In this document: piece after piece, positions 1-8,402 of the stretch
Position numbering within the stretch: the first letter of the stretch is position 1
Layout of the letters: each line of letters starts with the position of its first letter
Assembly (NCBI GenBank): GCA_902797305.1
Contig: CADBSK010000093.1
Span: 1 to 42,903 of the forward strand
Direction of reading: 5' to 3'
DNA length: 42,903 nt
Source: an uncultured Spirochaetaceae bacterium
GTDB lineage: Bacteria > Spirochaetota > Spirochaetia > Treponematales > Treponemataceae
Position numbers and translations under genes: made by a program
Notes under the pieces: model-generated
Database searches by the model: none
What the model was told of the DNA's origin: nothing
Seen by the model: the letters and a program-made list of their open reading frames with translations, nothing else

Positions 1-11
1 CAAACTAGTTT

Positions 12-56
12 GCGGTTTTGATAAGCCGTTTTTGCGACTGGGAGCCATTTTTGTAG
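12..56. repeat. Right half of a dispersed palindromic repeat
   Basis: Positions 12-22 (GCGGTTTTGAT) and 34-47 (GCGACTGGGAGCCA) match 19050-19060 (one mismatch) and 19071-19084 (exact) in the nested inverted repeat between the chemoreceptor gene and folD. The spacers are 11 and 10 bases. The match continues loosely through a T-run and GTAG. The left half, if present, lies outside the window. A perfect 12-base palindrome, CAAACTAGTTTG, occupies 1-12. Confidence 0.6.
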
Positions 57-126
57 GCAGAACAGTTTATAATGCGGTTGCCCTGTGATTTTCGTCCAAT
101 ATCTTTTTTATTATGTTGTTTTTAGA

Positions 127-138
127 TAGAATACAGAC
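127..138 (+). promoter_or_regulatory. -10-like hexamer abutting the first gene start
   Basis: TAGAAT at 127-132 is followed by exactly six bases and then the ATG at 139. No Shine-Dalgarno sequence precedes that ATG. If the hexamer is a real -10, transcription starts at or next to the A of ATG. No convincing -35 was found at the expected distance, where there is only a T-run. The same spacing recurs at 6640, 12942, 38581 and 41671. Confidence 0.35.
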
Positions 139-1755
139 ATGCAAAAGCAGATTACTATAACGGTTTTTCCGGAACAGGAAGGCAATTTAAAATTAATTGA
201 ACAGAAGATTTTTGAAAGCCTTAATAAAGAAAATATACGGAAACGAGAACATAAGCTTAATTATGTTTTTGTAAAAAAATCCATTGATGCCCGTCGAGGA
301 CAAGTTAAGATTCATCTTAGATATAATGTTTTTATTGATGAAGAACCTTGCGATCCTCAGACAAATTTTCTTCCTGCATGGAAAAAAGCAGATGGCTCTG
401 CTACCGGCGGAGTGCTAAAATCTGTTGTAATAATTGGTTCCGGACCTGCAGGACTTTTTGCAGCACTAAGACTTTTAGAATCAGGAATAAAACCTATAAT
501 TGTTGAGCGTGGACAAGAAACTCACCAGCGCAAAATTGATATTGCAAAAATAAGTACACAAAAACTTGTAAACGGAGACTCAAATTACTGCTTTGGCGAA
601 GGTGGCGCGGGAACATTCAGCGACGGAAAACTTTACACCAGAAGCAACAAACGTGGTAACATCAACAAATGTCTCCAGATTTTTGTTCATTTTGGAGCAA
701 ATCCTAAGATTCTTACAGATGCACACCCTCATATTGGTACAGAAAAACTCCCAGGAGTTATAAACGCAATCAAAGATTTTATAAAAGAAATGGGCGGCGA
801 GTTTTATTTTAATTCCCGTTGTGTTGATTTTATAAAAGAAAACAATGCCATTTGCGGCGCGATAGTGCAAAATGTTTTAACAGGAGAAAAGTCTGAAGTT
901 CGCGGAAATAAAGTAATTCTCGCCACAGGTCACAGTGCTAATGATATCTACGAACTCCTTGCCCGCACAGCCCCTGAATCTCTCGAGGCAAAAACATTTG
1001 CCATGGGAGTTCGTGTCGAACATCCTCGTTCTCTTATCGACAACATCCAGTTTCATGGTAAAACAGAAGGAATGGCTGCTGCAGAATACAAACTAGTAAC
1101 ACAGGTTCAAGAAAGAGGGGTTTACTCTTTTTGCATGTGCCCAGGAGGCTTTGTTGTTCCAAGCGCTACAGCTCCAGATCAGATAGTAGTAAATGGAATG
1201 AGTGCCAGCGGCCGCAACAGCCAGTGGTCAAATTCGGCAATAGTCGTAGAAACCAGACCAGAAGATATTCCTCAGGAATTTATACAAAAAGCAAAAGACA
1301 AAGGAACCCCAGTTCTTGCAGGACTTTTATATCGCACCTGGCTGGAACAGGAAACAAAAACTCACGGACAGGCTCAAAAAGCGCCTTGTCAGGTTCTAAC
1401 AGACTTTCTTGAACACAAAGACTCCTTAGAGATTCCAAAAACTTCTTACACACCTGGAATTGTGCCAAGCAGACTGGATCAGTGGCTTCCGCCTCAAATA
1501 GAAAACCGCCTAGAACAAGCATTTAAAGATTTTGACAAAAATATGAAAGGCTTTATTTCAGATCAGGCTCTTTTAATTGCAAGCGAAACCAGAACAAGTA
1601 CTCCAGTCCGAATTTTACGGGACAAAGACACTCTCGAATCAGTTATTCTAAAGGGATTATATCCTGCTGGAGAAGGAAGCGGATACTCAGGTGGTATCGT
1701 AAGTTCTGCTATGGATGGCGAAAAATGCGCCGATAAAATCGCTGGTTTAAAATGA
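139..1755 (+). CDS. FAD/NAD(P)-dependent dehydrogenase (COG2509-like)
   Basis: Predicted cytoplasmic flavoprotein of 538 residues, of the uncharacterised FAD-dependent dehydrogenase family. The N-terminal ~90 residues form a separate lead domain with the basic KSIDARRG stretch at 47-54, which is typical of this family. A Rossmann FAD-binding motif, GSGPAG, follows at 100-105, with an acidic ribose-binding E near the end of the next strand (IVERG, 121-125). A second glycine-rich segment (GEGGAGTFSDGKLY) and a C-terminal GEGSGYSGGIVSSA segment complete the FAD fold. The substrate is unknown. The gene overlaps the next by four bases (ATGA), so the flavoprotein and the radical SAM enzyme are probably made together. 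There is no clear ribosome binding site, and the start may be leaderless. The family call is strong; the reaction is not known. Confidence 0.85.
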   Translation: MQKQITITVFPEQEGNLKLIEQKIFESLNKENIRKREHKLNYVFVKKSIDARRGQVKIHLRYNVFIDEEPCDPQTNFLPAWKKADGSATGGVLKSVVIIGSGPAGLFAALRLLESGIKPIIVERGQETHQRKIDIAKISTQKLVNGDSNYCFGEGGAGTFSDGKLYTRSNKRGNINKCLQIFVHFGANPKILTDAHPHIGTEKLPGVINAIKDFIKEMGGEFYFNSRCVDFIKENNAICGAIVQNVLTGEKSEVRGNKVILATGHSANDIYELLARTAPESLEAKTFAMGVRVEHPRSLIDNIQFHGKTEGMAAAEYKLVTQVQERGVYSFCMCPGGFVVPSATAPDQIVVNGMSASGRNSQWSNSAIVVETRPEDIPQEFIQKAKDKGTPVLAGLLYRTWLEQETKTHGQAQKAPCQVLTDFLEHKDSLEIPKTSYTPGIVPSRLDQWLPPQIENRLEQAFKDFDKNMKGFISDQALLIASETRTSTPVRILRDKDTLESVILKGLYPAGEGSGYSGGIVSSAMDGEKCADKIAGLK

Positions 1756-3458
1756 AACCTTTAATCGTTGCAACAACTCTTTTAATTGAAACTTCTCCTC
1801 AAGCGTTACCTCTTGGAGCAGCCTGTATTGCAAGCAGTATAAAACATCACCCGCTGACAAAAGATAAATTCGAAGTAAAACTGATTCCGGTCAGCAAAGA
1901 AGAAAAAGGCTATCAGAACTGCCCGGCTGAAAAAAAAATACAATACATCGTAAATAAACTCTTGCAGCATGGACAGCCAAAATATGTTTTATTCAGCGTA
2001 TATGTCTGGAACCACAAGGAACTGGAACAGGTCAGCATTGAATTAAAAAAACAGAATCCAGATGTGATAACAATTGCGGGAGGACCAGAAGTTACAGCAA
2101 ATCCTGTTGCTTTTAATGGATTTGATTTTACAGTTAGCGGAGCAGGAGAAATTGCAAACCCTCTTTTAATCAGCGAATTAGAAAATGGAACCTTTGATTC
2201 TAAAAATCTAATTCAGGGCGTTTATACACCTAAAATTCAACAAAATCAAAGTGGATGTTTAAGAGCTTCTACCCCTAACCTTCAGGAACTTTCTTCTCCT
2301 TATCTTGACGGAACCCTTGATGTAAGCGATTACGGAGGAGCCCTTTGGGAACTTGCCAGAGGCTGCCCGTTCAAATGTTCATATTGTTACGAATCAAAAG
2401 GCGAAAAGAAAATCCAATATTTTCCAATTGAACGCATTCAAAAAGAACTTGAACTGTTTAATCAGAAAAAAATCAGTCAGGTCTTTGTCCTGGACCCGAC
2501 TTATAATGCAAATAAAAAAAGAGCAAAGGAACTTTTAGATTTAATCGCAAAAAAGGCACCTGGAATGTTCTTTTACTTTGAAGCAAGAGCTGAATTTATC
2601 GACAGAGATTTAGCAAAAGCATTCACAAAAATTCCTTGTGCACTGCAATTTGGCCTTCAAAGTGCAGACCCGGAAGTATTACGCCTTGTTAATCGTACTC
2701 TTGATAAAAAAATATTTACCCGCAACATAGGCTATCTGAATGAAACCGGGGCGATATTTGGTTTTGATCTTATTTATGGACTGCCAGGAGATACCCTTGA
2801 AGGTTTTAAAAAGAGTATTGATTTTGCACTTAATCTTTATCCAAATAATCTGGAAACCTTCTGTTTGAGCGTCTTACCTGGTACCGATTTATACGAAAAA
2901 GCAAAAGATCTTGGCCTTACCTGGCAAAACGAACCGCCATACAATGTAACTCAAACCACCAGATTCAGTACCAAAGATTTGGCACATGCAAGAGAATTAA
3001 GCATTGCCTGCAACCTTTTTTATAACGACGGTAGAGCGGTTCCGTGGTTTAATACGATTGTAAAAGCCCTTCATATGCGACCTAGTATATTTATAGAAGA
3101 ATTTTATTCCTGGCTAAACTCAAACCACAAGGAATATACAGAAAGCCATCAGAATTCCTGTCACATACCACATGTTGAAATTGAAAAATTACAGTGTGAT
3201 TTTATAAAATACCTTTTTACAAAAAGACAAAAAGAAAGTCTTACACTGGCCGCATTAGATTTAATAAAAATAAACGGAGCTCTTAGTCGTTTGGATTCCG
3301 ACGGAAAAGAACAAATCGTCCAACTAGACTACATTCCTGAAGAACTATTGAGCCCATACGCAACAGACCTTATTTTCTTTTCTAAAAATGCAAAAAAACG
3401 AAAGAGTTCTATTAAATTGAAATACAAGCACGGACATCTTGACATACATAGAATATAA
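1752..3458 (+). CDS. B12-binding-domain radical SAM protein
   Basis: A 568-residue radical SAM enzyme. Residues ~1-150 look like a cobalamin-binding Rossmann domain (VLFSVYVWN, then ITIAGGPEVTANP), as in COG1032 proteins. The radical SAM cluster motif CPFKCSYC places Cys205, Cys209 and Cys212 on the 4Fe-4S cluster. The barrel continues to about residue 400 (FGLQSADPEVL, FDLIYGLPGDT). The last ~170 residues match the helical tail often labelled DUF4080 in this subgroup. The B12 domain lacks an obvious DxHxxG histidine motif, so cobalamin would bind base-off without that ligand or may not bind at all. The start codon overlaps the upstream stop (ATGA), which indicates translational coupling. Chemistry and substrate cannot be told from sequence. 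Confidence 0.85.
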   Translation: MKPLIVATTLLIETSPQALPLGAACIASSIKHHPLTKDKFEVKLIPVSKEEKGYQNCPAEKKIQYIVNKLLQHGQPKYVLFSVYVWNHKELEQVSIELKKQNPDVITIAGGPEVTANPVAFNGFDFTVSGAGEIANPLLISELENGTFDSKNLIQGVYTPKIQQNQSGCLRASTPNLQELSSPYLDGTLDVSDYGGALWELARGCPFKCSYCYESKGEKKIQYFPIERIQKELELFNQKKISQVFVLDPTYNANKKRAKELLDLIAKKAPGMFFYFEARAEFIDRDLAKAFTKIPCALQFGLQSADPEVLRLVNRTLDKKIFTRNIGYLNETGAIFGFDLIYGLPGDTLEGFKKSIDFALNLYPNNLETFCLSVLPGTDLYEKAKDLGLTWQNEPPYNVTQTTRFSTKDLAHARELSIACNLFYNDGRAVPWFNTIVKALHMRPSIFIEEFYSWLNSNHKEYTESHQNSCHIPHVEIEKLQCDFIKYLFTKRQKESLTLAALDLIKINGALSRLDSDGKEQIVQLDYIPEELLSPYATDLIFFSKNAKKRKSSIKLKYKHGHLDIHRI

Positions 3459-3488
3459 CATATATATTATAATAAAGGAGACTTCAAT

Positions 3489-4148
3489 ATGAAGAAATTT
3501 ATTTTAGTGCTTGCAATCGCTTTTGCAGCAATCAATGGAACTGTATTTGCTCAGGGAACAGAAGCTAGTTCTGACGAATACTACTCAATTAAAAACTTAA
3601 TCACAACAGATTTATTCGAAAACTCTAGCGTGATTAAAGAAAAATCAGCTTCTTTGTCTACAGCACAGAAGGTAAGTCTTTACGATGATACAAAGAAAAT
3701 GCCATGGCTTGCTTTTGGTCTTAACACAGTAGTTGGTTTTGGTATCGGTTCTTTTGTAAACGGTGATAAAGTTGGTGGTAGAAACCAGTTAGTTGGAGAA
3801 ATTCTTGGTTACTCATTTTTAGGTCTTGGATATGGTCTAGAAATTGCAGCAGGAATAAGAGCTGCAAACTATGTATCTGATAGTATTAATTCTGGTAGTA
3901 GTAGCTATACAAATATTGATACCACATCAGAGATTCTTATGGCAACCGGCGTAGGATTAATGGTTGGCGGAGGAATCGCTTTAACTGCATATCATATCTA
4001 TGGTATTGTTCGTGCATTCACATTTACTGCAAACTATAATGAAGAACTCCAGAAATCACTTGGTATCACTAGCAATCAGGTAACTGTTGTTCCAGTTCTT
4101 GACTTTAAGAACCAGAATTACGGTTTCGCTGGTGTAATCCAGCTCTAA
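3489..4148 (+). CDS. P13-family outer-membrane porin
   Basis: A 219-residue exported protein. A clear signal peptide (MKKFILVLAIAFAAINGTVFA, cleavage after residue 21) is preceded by AAGGAG seven bases before the ATG. After a polar segment come several glycine-rich hydrophobic stretches (WLAFGLNTVVGFGIGSF, ILGYSFLGLGYGLEIAAGI, ILMATGVGLMVGGGIALTAYHIYGI). They match the pattern of spirochete P13-like porins, which sit in the outer membrane with hydrophobic rather than classical beta-barrel segments. The gene stands alone and converges with the histidine kinase gene, 17 bases away. The family is a good fit, but channel activity is inferred. Confidence 0.75.
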   Translation: MKKFILVLAIAFAAINGTVFAQGTEASSDEYYSIKNLITTDLFENSSVIKEKSASLSTAQKVSLYDDTKKMPWLAFGLNTVVGFGIGSFVNGDKVGGRNQLVGEILGYSFLGLGYGLEIAAGIRAANYVSDSINSGSSSYTNIDTTSEILMATGVGLMVGGGIALTAYHIYGIVRAFTFTANYNEELQKSLGITSNQVTVVPVLDFKNQNYGFAGVIQL

Positions 4149-4153
4149 TAACA

Positions 4154-4175
4154 GACTAAAATATCCTAGTCTTTT
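4154..4175 (+). terminator. Weak terminator after the porin gene
   Basis: GACTA (4154-4158) pairs with TAGTC (4167-4171), followed by TTTT. The stem is short and overlaps the histidine kinase stop codon on the other strand, so efficiency is doubtful. Confidence 0.3.
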
Positions 4176-5557
4176 AGAGTAATCCATATACCGGCACCGT
4201 GACTTGGCGTGTTATACGCTGTTATGGTGCCGTTCATACTGTTTACAATTGTTCGGGCAATACTTAAGCCCAATCCGCTTCCACCAGCCTTTCTTGTATG
4301 ACTTAAATCCTGTCTAAAAAATCTTTCAAATACGTGTTCAATAGAATCCGGATCAAAACCTTTTCCGTTATCTTCTAAAGTTAAAACAACCGTATCCTTT
4401 TCTTTATGTGCACATACAGTTAAAACCGGTTTGCGACATGAACCGTCTTCTTCGATTACCGCTGAGGTGTATTTTATGCTGTTACTAATTACAACCGTCA
4501 AAACCTGATGCAAGAGTTCCTCATCAGCAAGAACTGACTGTGTCTTCTCACAGTCTCCAATGATAAACTTACAACCTTCACACAGGCTTTCTGTTTCTGT
4601 TTTTATTCGTTCATATAATTTATAAATATTTACATAAACCAATTCAGGCTTTATTCGTCCGCTCTCTAATCTGGACATCTGCAAAAGATTTTCTATAATT
4701 GCCTGCATACTTTTTGTTTCGCCTATTATAGTTGCAAGGGATTTTTCCAGTTGTGCCGGGTCATCTTTTCCCCAGCGCCTGAGCAGATTAGCCTGTCCCA
4801 AAATTACAGCAACTGGGGTTTTTAATTCATGGCTTACATCGCTTGTAAACTGCCTCTCTCTGTCAAAATCCCTTTTTAATTTAGCAAATAAATCATTAAA
4901 TGTAGCTGCAAGTTCATCAAGTTCATCATGATGAGAACTAACAGGAAGCTGACTTTCAAGATTCTCGCTGCTTATTTCTCTGGCCGCATGAGTCATTTTT
5001 ACAACTGGAGAAAGAGTGTGCCTTGTAAGAAACAATGAAACAAAAAACGAAATAAATAAAATTGGAAAAAAGGCAATTGCTACAACCTTAGGAATCTGCT
5101 GATTCATCTGCCTTGTTGAGTCCGTATCCATATTTACACATGTTTGTATTGTGATATTTTTTTCTTTGTAAAAACTTGATTTTGAAAAGTAGAGAATATT
5201 TAAATCACCGTCGATAAAGTAGTTCTTTGCTATATATGAACGGCTTTTACTACCCGTTAAAGGCAATAATGGCAAAAACGGATCATTTGTAGAAATAACA
5301 GATGGCTCTTGACCCTCATTTTGGGACCATACAACATAAGTAATGTAATAAGGAAGGGAAAAATCAAACTGTTCATCAGAGAGTTCTTTTTCTATACGAA
5401 GTGCACACTCCTGTAATTCCTGATTTTTCTCAGAGCGTACTTGTACTCCAACTACAATGCTAAAAGCAACGCTCAAAACCAAAACAGCCAGTGTCACAAA
5501 AATCGTAAAGCGAAGTGCCAGACGGGCACTTGCAGATTTTGCTATTTTATTTGTCAT
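4166..5557 (-). CDS. Sensor histidine kinase (HAMP, EnvZ/PhoR type)
   Basis: A 463-residue membrane sensor kinase. TM1 is at ~16-38 and TM2 at ~157-178, which bound a periplasmic domain of about 115 residues. HAMP follows at ~178-235. The phosphoacceptor H-box SHELKTP holds His243, then come the N-box (NSIKYT, Asn359), G1 (DNGKG, Asp396), F-box (FERFFRQD) and G2 (GGSGLGLS, 425-432). All catalytic motifs are intact. The start overlaps the response-regulator stop by ATGA. Order in the operon is small secreted protein, response regulator, kinase. The signal is unknown. The secreted partner encoded first might modulate the periplasmic domain, but that is inference only. Confidence 0.93.
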   Translation of the reverse strand: MTNKIAKSASARLALRFTIFVTLAVLVLSVAFSIVVGVQVRSEKNQELQECALRIEKELSDEQFDFSLPYYITYVVWSQNEGQEPSVISTNDPFLPLLPLTGSKSRSYIAKNYFIDGDLNILYFSKSSFYKEKNITIQTCVNMDTDSTRQMNQQIPKVVAIAFFPILFISFFVSLFLTRHTLSPVVKMTHAAREISSENLESQLPVSSHHDELDELAATFNDLFAKLKRDFDRERQFTSDVSHELKTPVAVILGQANLLRRWGKDDPAQLEKSLATIIGETKSMQAIIENLLQMSRLESGRIKPELVYVNIYKLYERIKTETESLCEGCKFIIGDCEKTQSVLADEELLHQVLTVVISNSIKYTSAVIEEDGSCRKPVLTVCAHKEKDTVVLTLEDNGKGFDPDSIEHVFERFFRQDLSHTRKAGGSGLGLSIARTIVNSMNGTITAYNTPSHGAGIWITLKD

Positions 5558-6240
5558 TGAGATTTTCCATCAATCATCATGTATCCGGCTCCGCGAACAG
5601 TCTTTATGTACTCTTCTTTGGATACATTATCTATCTTAGAGCGTAAATATCCTACATATACATCAATTGTATTTTCATCTATAAAGTGGCCCTTTCCCCA
5701 GATTGCATCTATAAAAGCATCTCGGCTAATTACCTGATTTTGCTTTTCCATAAAAAGCTTTAACATCAAAAATTCTGTTTTAGAAAGCGTCAGCACCTGG
5801 CCGGAGAGAGTAACTTTCATACTTTCTGGAATCATCTCTAATTCCCGGTTTGTAAGTTTTGAAGAGCCTCCCTGAGGTGCAGCAGAACGTCGTAGAACAG
5901 CACGCATTCTTGCCAAAAGCTCTTCGATTTCAAATGGCTTTGGAATATAATCGTCTGCACCAGCGTCGAGACCGTTTACACGGTCGTATGTTTCTCCTCG
6001 TGCAGTCACCATAATTACAGGCGTAGAACTTGTCTTTCTGATTCGGCGTAAAACTTCAAGACCACTCAGTTCAGGAAGCATCACATCCAGCAATATTAAA
6101 TCAGGATTAAAACTTTCAAAAAGTTCCAGAGCCTCACGGCCCGTTGCAGCAACACTGGTTTCAAAACCTTCGTGTTCAAGTTCCAGCTTTACAAAATCAC
6201 TGATTCCTTGATCATCTTCTACGATTAAAATCTTTTCCAT
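5554..6240 (-). CDS. OmpR/PhoB-family response regulator
   Basis: A 228-residue two-domain regulator. The receiver domain (1-~115) has the acidic pair Asp9/Asp10, phosphoacceptor Asp52 in LLDVMLPE, Thr79 in VTA and Lys101 in PKPF, so it should be phosphorylated by the adjacent kinase. The C-terminal winged helix (~130-225) has the OmpR-type ISRDAFIDAIWG and VYVGYLRSKID segments and ends with the usual VRGAGYMM strand. It starts two bases after the stop of the upstream small secreted-protein gene and overlaps the kinase start by four bases. Its DNA targets are not visible here. Confidence 0.94.
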   Translation of the reverse strand: MEKILIVEDDQGISDFVKLELEHEGFETSVAATGREALELFESFNPDLILLDVMLPELSGLEVLRRIRKTSSTPVIMVTARGETYDRVNGLDAGADDYIPKPFEIEELLARMRAVLRRSAAPQGGSSKLTNRELEMIPESMKVTLSGQVLTLSKTEFLMLKLFMEKQNQVISRDAFIDAIWGKGHFIDENTIDVYVGYLRSKIDNVSKEEYIKTVRGAGYMMIDGKSQ

Positions 6241-6241
6241 T

Positions 6242-6640
6242 CTATTTTAGTTCCTTTGAAAATGATGGGATGGCTTTTCCATCATAGGTTTTTACATTCT
6301 GAACAGTTACACGGCATGGTAAATTTATATTTGTTAATACACGAGCAACAGTTCCTTCGCGATTAAAAGAAATTTTTGTGTTTGACGGTTTACCGTTTAT
6401 TAAAAAATTAGAAGAAGTAAAAGTTCTTGGATCTACTGCTCCAGAAAACCTTACATCAATTATTAATCCGTTTTCTGATTTTTGCGCACCGATTCCCTGT
6501 ACAACAACAGTCTTTTCTGTACCACTTGTACGCTGTCCCCGGTATGACTGAGATTCCACAGGAGCAAAATTTGGTCTTTGCTGGGCATAGCAAAATAATG
6601 AGGAAAATAACATTATTAATATAAGAAGCTTATTTTTCAC
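6242..6640 (-). CDS. Small secreted protein ahead of a two-component pair
   Basis: A 132-residue predicted exported protein that I do not recognise. The signal peptide (MKNKLLILIMLFSSLFCYA, cleaved before QQRP) requires a GTG start at 6640; the only downstream Met in that region would destroy it. Residues ~50-130 read as one beta-rich, immunoglobulin-like module (IDVRFSGAVDPRTFTSSNF, then VARVLTNINL), resembling secreted Ig-like add-on domains. It is the first gene of the operon with the response regulator (two-base gap) and kinase. No Shine-Dalgarno is present, and a TATAAT hexamer ends six bases before the GTG, so the mRNA may be leaderless. A role as a periplasmic partner of the kinase is plausible but unproven. 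Confidence 0.7.
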   Translation of the reverse strand: MKNKLLILIMLFSSLFCYAQQRPNFAPVESQSYRGQRTSGTEKTVVVQGIGAQKSENGLIIDVRFSGAVDPRTFTSSNFLINGKPSNTKISFNREGTVARVLTNINLPCRVTVQNVKTYDGKAIPSFSKELK

Positions 6641-6646
6641 ACTTCA

Positions 6647-6675
6647 ATTATAAAGCAAACCAAAAGCTTTTTGAA
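6647..6675 (-). promoter_or_regulatory. Promoter of the two-component operon
   Basis: On the minus strand TTCAAA (6670-6675) and TATAAT (6647-6652) are separated by 17 bases. The hexamer ends six bases before the GTG start at 6640, which predicts a transcript starting at the start codon itself. Confidence 0.5.
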
Positions 6676-6779
6676 GAATTAAATAATAAGAGTTTTCTTA
6701 TGTTTGAGTAATAATCAGCTTTTTTGCTAAATATTTTATCTGGTATTATCTATTTTCTCGGTTTTTGAGTATATCAATA

Positions 6780-6797
6780 ATATCAGTTATCTGATAT
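6780..6797. promoter_or_regulatory. Inverted repeat upstream of the kinase gene
   Basis: ATATCAG-TTAT-CTGATAT is a perfect 7+7 palindrome 35 bases before the pyridoxal-type kinase start at 6833. It could be an operator or a small hairpin. No regulator is identified. The rest of 6641-6832 is AT-rich with no gene. Confidence 0.3.
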
Positions 6798-6832
6798 TTT
6801 CTAAATGTAATTTTTTTAATTAGAGGCTTTTT

Positions 6833-7660
6833 ATGGATAAACGTCTTTTAACAATTCAGGATATTTCTTGTGTAGGTCAATGCTCTATTACAGTTGCATT
6901 ACCAGTAATTTCTGCCTGCGGAATAGAAACTGCCATTTTACCAAGTTCAGTTCTTTCTAATCATACAGCTCCAGGCTTTAGTGGATGGACATTTTGCGAT
7001 TTAACAGATGAAATGCCAAAAATTCTTGCTCAATGGAACAAACAGAACATTGACTTTGATGCTTTTTACACAGGATATGTAACACAGACACAGATTCCTC
7101 ACATTTTGGAAATTATGAAAAAAGCTGCACGTCCCGGAGCTCTTAAGATTGTAGATCCTGCAATGGCTGACAACGGAGTTTTATACGCAGGCTTTGCACC
7201 TGATTTTCCAAAAGAAATGGCAAAACTTTGTCAGGTTGCAGATGTAATTTTACCAAACCTGACTGAAGCATGTTTTCTCTTAGGTATTCCATATAAAAAG
7301 GAATTTACTAAACCTGAAATAGAAGAAATTGCAAAAGGACTACGTAAACTTGGAGCAAAAAATGTAATTTTAACTGGAGTAAGCTTTGAAGCCAATAAAC
7401 TCGGTTGTGCAGTCTACGATGGAAAAGATTTTAATTATTACTTTACAGATAAGATTAATGTAAGTATGCACGGAACAGGCGATGTATATGCCTCTGTCTT
7501 TACAGGAGCTTTATTAAGAGGAAAATCTCTCTTTGAAGCTGCAAGTATTGCCTGTGATGTTGTAGTGGAATCAATAAAGAAAACTATAGACGATAAAGAT
7601 CACTGGTATGGAGTTAAATTTGAAAAGGCAATTCCATATCTGGTAAGCAGACTAAATTAA
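6833..7660 (+). CDS. Pyridoxamine/pyridoxal kinase (PdxY/PdxK family)
   Basis: A 275-residue ribokinase-fold kinase that should phosphorylate the 5' hydroxyl of B6 vitamers to give pyridoxal- or pyridoxamine-phosphate from ATP (salvage). It starts with the family strand LLTIQDISCVGQCS. It contains FYTGYV (~78-83), the phosphate-site region VDPAMAD (107-113), NLTEA (142-146) and the anion-hole/catalytic GTGD (214-217, Asp217 the general base). The length is normal for the family. GAGG lies five bases upstream of the ATG. It stands alone between divergent and downstream genes. ThiD-type HMP kinases share the fold, but the N-terminal half fits the pyridoxamine kinase group better. Confidence 0.85.
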   Translation: MDKRLLTIQDISCVGQCSITVALPVISACGIETAILPSSVLSNHTAPGFSGWTFCDLTDEMPKILAQWNKQNIDFDAFYTGYVTQTQIPHILEIMKKAARPGALKIVDPAMADNGVLYAGFAPDFPKEMAKLCQVADVILPNLTEACFLLGIPYKKEFTKPEIEEIAKGLRKLGAKNVILTGVSFEANKLGCAVYDGKDFNYYFTDKINVSMHGTGDVYASVFTGALLRGKSLFEAASIACDVVVESIKKTIDDKDHWYGVKFEKAIPYLVSRLN

Positions 7661-7789
7661 TTCTTTTATCTAAGAATTCTCTTACCTTTCTCTCATTTTA
7701 CTCTCATGTACCCGCTCTTGCCCTGTGATATATTTTAATCATCAGGACGAGAGAGATACAAGAAAAACAAATGACCGAGAGGTAAGCGT

Positions 7790-8302
7790 ATGAAAAAGAC
7801 AATATTTGCAATTGCATTAATGACAGTAGTAATTGGTGGAACTTCTTTTGCAGCAAACTATCAGGACTATCTAAAAGAAAATAGTGTAACCCTTTACAAA
7901 AAAGCTGAAACCAATAACCGCCCTGGTGAAAAAAAGACAATCATTGTAGAAACAGTAAAACCATCTAAGCCAGTAGTTGTAAAACCATCAAAACCGGTTT
8001 GCGGTAAACCAGTATCAACTAAACCCGTTTCAACCAAGCCAGCAAAGACTGATGAAAAGGTTACTTATTGCTCAATTTGCGGACACTACCATCCGGAAGT
8101 AAAAGACAGTAATACTAATCATCATCATCACAATCATCATAAAGCTGATAACACCGCTAAAAAAACTCATCACAAGCCAAACAGAACACCATCTGGTAAG
8201 ACTACAAACAAGACAAATTACCAGGTAAAGAGCGATAGCTTGCAGCCAAATGTAGATGTAATCGTCTATGTAAATGGTTCTAAGCCATCGCAGAAAAAAT
8301 AA
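7790..8302 (+). CDS. Secreted Lys/Pro- and His-rich putative metal-binding protein
   Basis: A 170-residue exported protein of unknown family. The signal peptide is MKKTIFAIALMTVVIGGTSFA. A run of KPSKPV / KPVSTKP repeats follows (~57-86). Next is a CSICGHYH motif (Cys94, Cys97, His99, His101), the histidine cluster HHHHNHH (111-117) and HH at 127-128. The CxxC-plus-His layout suggests zinc, nickel or copper binding in the periplasm. The C-terminal 30 residues contain a short strand (VDVIVYVNG). The ribosome site is GAGAGG. A strong hairpin terminator follows the stop. It might be a low-complexity surface protein, and the function is not known. Confidence 0.7.
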   Translation: MKKTIFAIALMTVVIGGTSFAANYQDYLKENSVTLYKKAETNNRPGEKKTIIVETVKPSKPVVVKPSKPVCGKPVSTKPVSTKPAKTDEKVTYCSICGHYHPEVKDSNTNHHHHNHHKADNTAKKTHHKPNRTPSGKTTNKTNYQVKSDSLQPNVDVIVYVNGSKPSQKK

Positions 8303-8309
8303 GGATTTT

Positions 8310-8350
8310 GTAACCAGGACTCTCTACACGGTCCAGGCAAGATCAGTTAC
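8310..8350 (+). other. Structured 3' leader between gene and terminator
   Basis: GTAAC (8310-8314) pairs with GTTAC (8346-8350), enclosing GGAC (8317-8320) paired with GTCC (8331-8334). Together with the terminator at 8363-8402 it could be a structured 3' UTR or a small RNA of about 90 bases. No known RNA family was recognised. Confidence 0.3.
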
Positions 8351-8362
8351 TAATACCCCTTA

Positions 8363-8402
8363 GGGCTCAAGCCGTCGTTGACGGGGAGAGCCCACTTTTT
8401 TT
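8363..8402 (+). terminator. Rho-independent terminator
   Basis: Outer stem GGGCTC (8363-8368) / GAGCCC (8388-8393) encloses an inner stem CCGTC / GACGG with a GTT loop, followed by AC and seven T. It terminates the secreted His-rich gene. The T-run overlaps the end of the convergent ABC-F gene. Confidence 0.85.

Noticed and set aside
78-89. 12-mer TTGCCCTGTGAT shared with 7718-7729
   Set aside because: A 12-base match is expected many times by chance in a window this size, and the flanks do not match.
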